A DNA stretch of 60,000 nucleotides from Apostichopus japonicus (lineage: Eukaryota > Echinodermata > Holothuroidea > Aspidochirotida > Stichopodidae), in assembly GCF_037975245.1 (NCBI RefSeq), contig NC_092581.1, positions 15,751,303 to 15,811,302 of the forward strand, written 5' to 3'. Below, piece by piece: positions 38,901 through 48,653 of the stretch. Every line of letters begins with the position of its first letter. Within the stretch, counting starts at the first letter, position 1. The translations under genes and the position numbers were made by a program. Under the pieces are notes generated by a model. It did not search any database, was not told where the DNA came from, and saw only the letters and a program-made list of their open reading frames with translations.

Positions 38901-41900
38901 CAGTACATACAGCTGCGGTCAATACCCACAGCACAGTGAACAAAAAAGTATAGCGATGGACACCTCAGGTCCAGCTAAAGATAACAAGGTATCATGTTTC
39001 GTTAATGTCTGCATTTTGTAGCGACACGAACAAAATGTCACTTGAGAGCAACAGAAAGTTAACTTTTTCAGATGGCCGCATGCGGTTTGGGGCGAGTCTT
39101 CAATGCCTTTAATCAATCTATTGGAGTCGATAACTGATAACTGATCAAATTTCCACCATGATATATACAAGAAAAGGGATATGACCAAAAAGGCAAAAAC
39201 ATCCAGCAGAATGGAGAATTAGTCATTAGAAAAGGAACAGAGTAAACAAGGAACAGCTGCTAAAAGAGGTAATAGGGTTTTAGGTATGATCAAGAGGAAC
39301 TTCAGTTTTCTGAAAGAGGACATCGTAGTTAGGCTTTATAAGCAGTTGGTTAGGCCTCATCTGGAGTATACTGTGCAGGCTTGGAACCCTTATTTTGCTA
39401 AGGATAAGGAAGTACTTGAAAAGGTCCAGAGGAGGGCTACTAGGATGATTAGTTCCTTAAAGAGGGTTCCTTATTATAGGCGGTTACAACTGTTGAATCT
39501 CACCACACTGGAGCTTAGGAGGTTATGTGGGGATTTGATCCAGTTTTTCAAGATTGTGTATGGTTTCGATAATTTATCCTTTACCGACTTTTTCATGTTT
39601 GCAAACAGTAGTTGTACTAGAGGTCATTGTCTTAAACTTCAAAAGTCGCATAGTAGGATTAATATTTGGCATAACTTTTTTCTAATAGGGTTGTGAATGA
39701 ATGAGTGGAATGGTTTGCCTGAGAAAGTTGTACGTGCTAGTAGTGTCAATGGGTTTAAGAATGCTTTGGACAAGCACTTTAAGCATTGTAATCGGGTCTG
39801 AGTGTTTGTGTCTTCAGTTTTTTCCCTCTCTTTATAGGGTCCTTGATGGGGACTTAAGTGTCCCTCCTGATCCTTTTTTCTACTAAACTAAACTAAACTA
39901 ACAAAATTGAAGTCATGAGGTTCTTTCTAACGGAGCATTATTTCGTGGCTTGTAAACATTAACAGCGTTGATGATGAATGTCAGCAAAATACAATCATTA
40001 ACTCCTCAGTGATTAGAGTAATGTTATCTTGACGAAAAACAAAAGCAAAACAATGTGCAGGCAATCCATTATGGTGTCATTCAATTAGAACTTTGAACAG
40101 AAATTAGTAGGTCAAAGGTTTAGGGCCATTCCACGTCACGTAAGTCACAAATCAGAGAGACATTTTACACTTGTTTACAATCTCTAGTTCAGTGCAAGTC
40201 TAGAATTAAGTCATATGCCTATCATTCCTGAACTTTGAATACCCACAATAAATTCTGTCACCACTGCAAAACGTTAACGCTTTCCCATTGCGAATAATAG
40301 CGCCCTCAACTTGTGTCACGTAAGTCACGCAGAGAAATGAAGAATTTCAACTTTTTGAAGGAAATCAATAAATCCTGTGAAGTATTGAGAGAAATCTGCT
40401 AAGTTGCCTATTATATCTGAAAAGGACACATTGAGGAATAACTTCAAGGTAAAATTTAATTGATATGCATTTTATACCGGTATTCGTATGCAAATTAGCG
40501 ACGTCACGTAAGTCACAAAGAATTGTCACGTAAGTCACACGTGTGAAACTGCTCAGTTTCCTCTCACAGTTTCCAAAGATACAAAGTAACACAGGCTAAG
40601 GACATGTTTACAAGTTCATTATATTGAGATTGGGGGAAGGAGAGGGGTCTATTCCACATAAAAATAGAATCTAGAAGTTCACTTGTACATAAAAAGTCCT
40701 ATAAACTAGTTTTGCAAAATATCTTAGTTTAAGTGCTACAGTAGCTAAATAGATTCTTAATTAGGAGTAAACAAGTTTTTCTAGACTAGTTAATACAGAA
40801 TACTTCTAATTTATTTGCATTTCTACATTTTTGGTTATAATTTAAAGCTTTTTGGTAACATTTTAGTCACTTTTGGGAATTTGGATTAAAAATAATTAAT
40901 CTATATAAATCCATGTGGTAAAGGCAGAAGGTGGCAAGAGGTGTATGTGGAAAACCGCATTAGGTACTGAGAAGATCCACTAATGTCAGTTACAGTATGT
41001 TGTACTTCCAGCTCTGACCTCTCATATTAAGGTAGATGACTGGGTTGTTGTAAAATATGATGATGTACTGTACCCAGGAGAGGTTACAAATATGGTGCCT
41101 GCCACCACCACAACGTGGAAATGGCCTCTTACGGTAGATAAAATCTCCTACTAGCCCGAAAACATTATTAAAACAAATTTTACCCCCTGAAGCACCTTGT
41201 GCAGTTCAGGGGTAGACTGCAATTCACATTTAAAGAAATTAAAGTCTCAATATGTGTTTGCTGATAAAATTTGGAAAGAGTTCCGAAGCAGATTCAATGT
41301 TTCTTAACTTCTAAATGCACTCTAACCAGGGGGGTTTAATGGAGAAAAACTGTCGCAATCAAACAAAAGAAATTTATTTTCTGTTGCCTATATGGCGCGA
41401 ACGATTTACTGTAAAATCACTGCAACCGCCTATATCAGCACGTTCATTACACAAATGTAACCTACTTTACTTATACTCTTATCGTCCACTTTTTTTACCC
41501 AATTAACGGAGGAAACTCTTGAAAATACCTGTTTATTCATTGCAATGGAAGGAAATGATACAATTTTGCAAGCTTCATCAGTAAGACTGACAGAAAGATA
41601 CTATTCAAAAGAACGAACCTACCACCGGAGAGCCATGAATGTGAAAGTAGTGCTAGGCAAAACCATTGTAATCAACAAAACAGAGATTTGATTGGCGCAT
41701 GATCTGTCGGCCGGGTTTGCACATTTTGATTGAATTTTGTAGAATCAGCTATGGACTTGTTAAGAAATCTGTTGTTTATCGACATATAAACAAATAAAAA
41801 TAATGAATATTGATATGGAAACTGCATAGAAGGGTGTCATTTTCACTGAGCTCTCAGTGCAGTAAGCTGGAAAAGTTGAAGTATAAATTTGGCAAACACG

Positions 41901-44900
41901 TCATGAGACTTTAAGGTAACAAGTAATATTGTTCTAAGTTTGAGCTGTTTGAGCCATTTTTTGCAATTCACTTATGTAACCTTTCAATTTTACTTCACAT
42001 TATCAATGTTGTTCCTAAATTTTATAACTGAGTAGGTATATTTGATAAATAGGAAGGTGTTATAAACCTGTTATAGTATAGAAGACATCAAAACTGTGTG
42101 AAAGGGTTGAGAATGAACGTGTCACGTAAGTCACACTTCCCCTTGTGACTTACGTGACGTCACGTAAGTCACACACTTCCGAAGTCCCTAAATTTGTTAA
42201 AGCTTGTTATATAGATCAAAAGTGGTGGTATTACAGATCAACCTTTATAGCTACCTTTACAATTGTAGCTCACTTTGCTCTCACACACTATATATTATTG
42301 GAGGAAAACATTCCCTTCTAATTTTGTCACGTAAGTCACAGCCAGAGTGTGGCATTTTTAACATAATCTGTGTTACCAGTAATAAAGGAAATTTGTTAAA
42401 TTGTGTTATTAGATAAATTAGCAGACTGCATTTAACTGCCACATTGAAAGAAAGCTTGGACTTTCCTTTCATTTAAGGATTTTTTCTACTTTCAATTATT
42501 ATTTGATAATGCACCATGATTGTGCCTACAGTTTGAGATGGATACGCATTGCTATAACCCAAGATTGAGAAATCAGAAGAAGAAAACTTTAATTGTTTAT
42601 GAAAGTCTAACCTACTTACTTTACATCATACACAAAGAGAGACAACTTATAACCCTTTTTAATTTTGCTATGTTGGGACCACTTGGTGTGGAATGGCCCT
42701 TTAACTATAACCAAATTACAGGCCAAACTCAATACAATGCCTTATAATAGCAGGGGTGGGCGGGAGATCGATCTTTCAGGCTGCAACCAGTCTTTTTACC
42801 CAGTCCCTGGGCCAGAATACTTATATATTTTACTGTCAATTAAATTATCAGAAAGTTTGACATGCGTATGTCCATCTGTTACCCTTGAAATATCTAATTC
42901 AAATTTTCCCTAAAAAGATACATATTTCATGCCTTCCCTTTTCATTTATGAGGTATTAACTTGCAAACCTTGCAAGCTAAAGGAAAATTGACTTCAAAGG
43001 CTGGCTGCATGTATCTAGATCCAGGTAGGGAATACCTTTTACATTAATGTGACTTCACATTCCAAATGTTGCTTTTTTTGGTAGGCGATTTGATAAAATA
43101 AAGGAATGTGAATAATTTTACCGTCCAACGCTTTTTCGCGACCTGCTTCATTGTGAATGCAACATGATTTTCTTTCCAATACTGTACCTGGCAATAACTC
43201 TACATCACCATTTCTTTACCGCCACTACCTGAGGTGTCCTGAGGTGTCCTGACATTATAATATTCTAATAGCATTCTTTATAAAAGATCATGGCAGATGT
43301 TACTGTATGCAGGGATGTGCTCACACTGGGCGGCACCGGGCAGCTGCGCCCAGCAGTTCTGAATGCCACCCAGCACAAACAGTATTTTAAGCATTTCTGC
43401 CGGGCACTTTTTTGATGATAATTTAACAAATGTTACCATAACCAAAATTTGGGAGAATAAATGGCACAGAATAGGAAAAAAAAGCACCACCTAAGCTACT
43501 TCATGTGCAAAATTTATCCAGTGGGGAGGGGGTACCCCACCCATGAGATCCCTCTCCCAGGGTGCGGATCACACTACAGCACAATCTGCCTGGCACTCAA
43601 ATATTCCTGAGCACATCCCTGTGTATGTATACGTATTTATAGTTTACCTTGATTAACTTTCCCAAAGCGGAAATGAGATCGGCCCATTCACTGGAATACT
43701 CGAACCCTCGGAGGGCCTTATCGACGTTGGCGGTATAGTTCCTGTACTTCGGGTCCGTCTGGAGTTCTGCTTCATCGAGATTCATTTTGGGAAACTCTAC
43801 ATCGGTCTGTGTCAGGTCATATTTGACGACTACTTCTTTTGAGAACGAATTACGTCTATTCGTCAGGGTGGAAGGGGAGAGCTTCTTCCTACGGGAATTG
43901 AAGAAGAAAAAAAAACACGGCATGAGACGTTTAACGTCACAACAGTTTTGATGTTTCGAACCTTTTGGAGTGAGAAATGGTAAAATAACCTATGAACCAG
44001 CATTTGTCATATGCCATCACACATTCAATTCATTTATTTTTAATTAATGCTTGTTTGCATTTCATAACAAATAACAAAGTACACTTGTGGTACCCTATTA
44101 AGGTTGCAACACTTTCATATCACATGCGCCAAGGCCAAGCGACCTGCCTGCCTGTTTGCATGTGTGCAACCGTCGATAAAGAAGTTGTTCTTATTATACC
44201 CCAAACTTTGTTTTATGATGAAATTGTCCACTTTACTTGATTGATCTGGTTATTAGTGGCGAATAACAATGTGTACTTAATGAACTACTTATCACTACGA
44301 CAAAATATTAATGAACAAGTCAACTAAAAGACGAAACTCGATGGAAATTGTTGGTCATTGTTTATTATAATCTTCTTAATTTTAAATTGTTCCAAGAAAT
44401 GAATTCTCATCTACTTCCAATAACCAATGGCTCCAACAAAATATCTGACTTGAATTTGCCAAAATAAAATACGAGAACCACTACTCACATAGAAGATACT
44501 TTTTTTCTCCCCCCCCCCCCTTGTTCCTCCGATTTTCTTCTGCCTATTTTGAAGTTGCACAAATTACGTTCAATGATTCAACTATTGCAGGAATTATTTC
44601 TTACAATTATATTATAAGTACTTAAATCTAGCACTACTAAACAATTTTTATATGATAATTATACAAATTTATTGTTATTTCCATTTTTAGTATATAATTA
44701 GCCTACCTACTCTACTGTACCATGCCATTGAAAACACTCCTTATGTATATCAAGTCTGGCTGTTTGGTACTGTTGATCAGCTGTATAGCCAACCAAACTT
44801 CATGAGAGTGACTGACTACACATAATAACTGTACTGCACACATACACCATTGAAAGCCTAATACTGTACAGTATATGTGTACGGCAGTAATAGTACTACA

Positions 44901-47900
44901 GTGTGACACTAGTAGTAATACAGTCGAGTGTTACATACACAGTGATGTGTGTGCACTACTGTGGTAATACACTGCTACAGTACTTTGTACTCTGCATAAT
45001 AATACAGTAGTACATACAGTATATAGTATGTCTATCCACATGTTACTGTGACTGACACAAATATATATAAGGCATGGAAACATGAGTCACCTCAATATGA
45101 TACATGTGGTAATTCAGAACTGTATAGACATGTTATTTACAGAAAGTAGGATATTGATGAAGAACATCCTGTTAATGATATTGCATAAATAACAAAGTCA
45201 AAATTTACAGCCAAAAGATTCATTACTCGATTTATACAAAGTTAATGAAGGTATGTTTCTGTATGTATACTACATGTATGTACATTATGTATTTATAATG
45301 GGTTCAGGGAATAAATTAAGTATATTCAAATTACCTTTACCATCACAATTTTGATTGTTAATTAATTATCTCAGAGTACTGATAATAAGGCTCTATGTGA
45401 GAAAGAAAGAAAAAACAAAACTTTTACACAGAGAGCTGTTTAATTTACGTAGTAATTTTGCCTAGATAAATTTGCTTATCTTTGTGTTGTTTTATATACT
45501 AGATAAACTATTACATATTGGTTGAAATTACTCTTACTGCATTCGTTGTCTTTACACAACAACCAAGAAACTACAGTGATCTGGACTCGGCCAAAAATGG
45601 TAATTCAACCCCCACCCTCCCCCACAGGACAAACAGTCACAATTAAGGTTTGATGATTTTAGCCCACTTTTGGATACAACCTAGCTTGCATGGGTATAGA
45701 GCCCACTATATACAGTGTATCAGATTTGAGTAACATCTACATGTCCAGTGGGCCCCCCCCTACCAAGTGGAGTCTACTGATCATTTGGGCCTTGGGACAC
45801 CGCCTGATTGATGGGCTGATCTTTCTTCCCTGCAAGAAAATGTTAAATATATACTGGATAATATATGTAGTGTTAAGTAGTGGATAATATACATAGTGTT
45901 AAGTAGAACTTGATAATATACATAGTGTTAAGTAGTACTGGATAATATACATAGTGTTAAGTACTGGATAGTATACATCAAGTACAATGTGATACATACA
46001 CAGAATCTTGTGTTAGTTAATACTCCATTTTGCATGTCCATTTCGGGCACATTTTCAATCTTCTGGTCAAAATTTATTATTTAACCAATGCAGTTCATAA
46101 GCGTGACAGTACCACTAATTGCAATGAAGTTTCAATTGCTTGTAATGAGCAACAATGGCCAAAGAGCCTTGTGGCATGGAAAATCATAAAAAAAACACTG
46201 TACATATACTTTGGGAAACATTAATACAGGCAAATAGGACCTACTCGTGATAAAATAATGTTTCAACATACAGTAACACTGAGATGGACAATTATGAAGA
46301 TGTAGAACGTTCTTTAACATGACCGCGTCATATGAAATTAATTAATTAAATAACACTTCACAGGAGTGCATCATGGGTACATGATCCTTGGGTGTTGTGA
46401 CATGTAGACATGCCCACTGCTGATGTACACAATACTTACCTTTGTGTAATGCCACTCTACCCACTCAAATTTGTTAATGGGGCCTGCAGCAGGACATGGT
46501 GATATTATGCACTTCTCCAAGTTCGAGACACAGCATATATATATTCAAGGTAAGTCCCATGTGTAGGATAGCTAATTATTTGAACCATCTTTTACAACCA
46601 GGCTACAATTCTTGACAGGTACTGTACTTGTGTGTGCAGTGGTTGTAGATGACGTACAGGGCAGATAGAGTATGACACAAGTTAAAACTTTCACCAGTGC
46701 TACAGAACTACAAAATGTTCAATCTCCCTTCAATAATCCCCCCTCCTTAGCAACATCCTAATTAACACAGCTCATAAGGATTAAGATTATTTAACCTTTC
46801 AACTACTACTATAAAGAATACATGCACGCAAATTATATCACTTAAAACCATAGCTGCTAGCTAGCCTCTGTATAAATTTCCTGTCGATTGAATCCTGAGA
46901 TGAAAAGGCCTTGGATTTTTTCCACCTGCTCAGAGTGGGTATAATTTTGGCATTCTCTGAAAAGGTCATCATTTATAAGATGGTTTGAACATCATTATGC
47001 TCCAAAACGGAACACAGAGTTATCAATTATGCGCTTTTTACTACATAGCTAACAAGTATTTACTTTACGAGTGGAGAGAATATTAACACTGTGGGCTTCG
47101 TACCTTCAAATAACCGTTCAATCGATCTTCTTTCGCGATAAAACTGATCGATATACAGTAAATTATCTGAAATCTACCATTCAATGGATAATAGTCCAGA
47201 CTCCCATCTGGCGGGAAAATGTTTTACGACTGATGAAATGAGGAACAAACAGTATTTAGATCTAAGAGCAAATCCTGGTGAACTTTGCATTATAAGATTT
47301 CTTGTTGTTGTGGTTGTTTTCAGTGATATACTGTATTGGTAGATGAAGTTGGCACATTCTATAGTCAAAGGTGGACGTGAAGCAAACAGGTGTGATATCA
47401 TATAGTATGTGCATTGACAACAACATCCTTGTTTTTGTGGGTTTTCTTTTGTTTTGTTTTTTCTTGGAAGGAGGGGAGGGGGGGTAAGTGTGTTATTTAT
47501 CACTCTCTTATTACGACCTTGAACTGTGGGAAGGTTTCCAACTTTGACTTTATACAGGGAGTGTGAAGTTAACAAAAACCAAATGATCATATACAGTGTC
47601 TGATATATTCATATTCATGATGCATCCAATTTTGAAGTGGCAAATTTAACACTACATTTACAGAAAAAACACTTTGTCAACAATTTCCACATTTTTTACA
47701 GTGAAGTACAATTAGTCCTATCGCATTCCTGTACCACTCTGCTTACTTGTGTATTGATAGTGTTCATTAAAAGCATAAAGAATTTTACTAGAAATATTGT
47801 ATTGTGATCCACTCCTCACAGTAGAGTTGAACAGTTCAGGACACGTCGGTCCGGGATCTATTTTGCCGTGAACAATTCGTCCACATGATAATTTTGTTAA

Positions 47901-48610
47901 AATTAACAAAATCGATCATGGAAATTTGTAAATTATTTTTCCCCTATCTGTAAAAAGGACACTCATGGAGTACTCATTGACACATCATTGTGAGAAAGGG
48001 GAAAGCTTATGATAGCCAGGCATATTTTATAGAAAATACACACGAAGCTTGCTACCATCGGTAATTACTATAGACACTAGTGTACAGTCAGTACATACTG
48101 TACATAGCTGCGGTCAGTACCCACAGAACAGTATACAAACGATACAGTGATGGACACCTCAGGTCCAGCTAAAGATAACAATTAAGGTATCACGTTTCAT
48201 TACTGTCTTCATTTTGTAGCGATACAAACAAAACGTCACTTGCAAGCAACAGAAAGTTAACTTTTTCAGATGGCCGCACACGGTTTGGGGCGAGTCTTCA
48301 ATGCCTTTAAAGAAATACATATATGTTTTCAGGGTAGACTTGTAATTCTGTTGGTTTGAGCTTGATACAGTACATGACACAAATGCTACATAAAAGTATG
48401 CTGTATTGGCCCCAAATATGCTACTGTAGATATTCAAATATGGTCACACTTGGTCAACATTCTTAAACTGTTTTTATTACAACCCTACGAGAAGATTTTC
48501 CTCCCTGGGACATTCAGTCATCTGGTGTGTTCCTTGAAAATGTCTGAGAACAATTTGGAGAGTAAAGACCTCCAGGAAAGTACTTTTTGAAAACTTCTAG
48601 AAATTATAGC

Positions 48611-48653
<43 letters not shown>

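Noticed and set aside
44820-45030. Dense TACTGTA and TACAGTA words
   Set aside because: It looks like ordinary AT-rich simple sequence; no unit length or boundaries could be defined.
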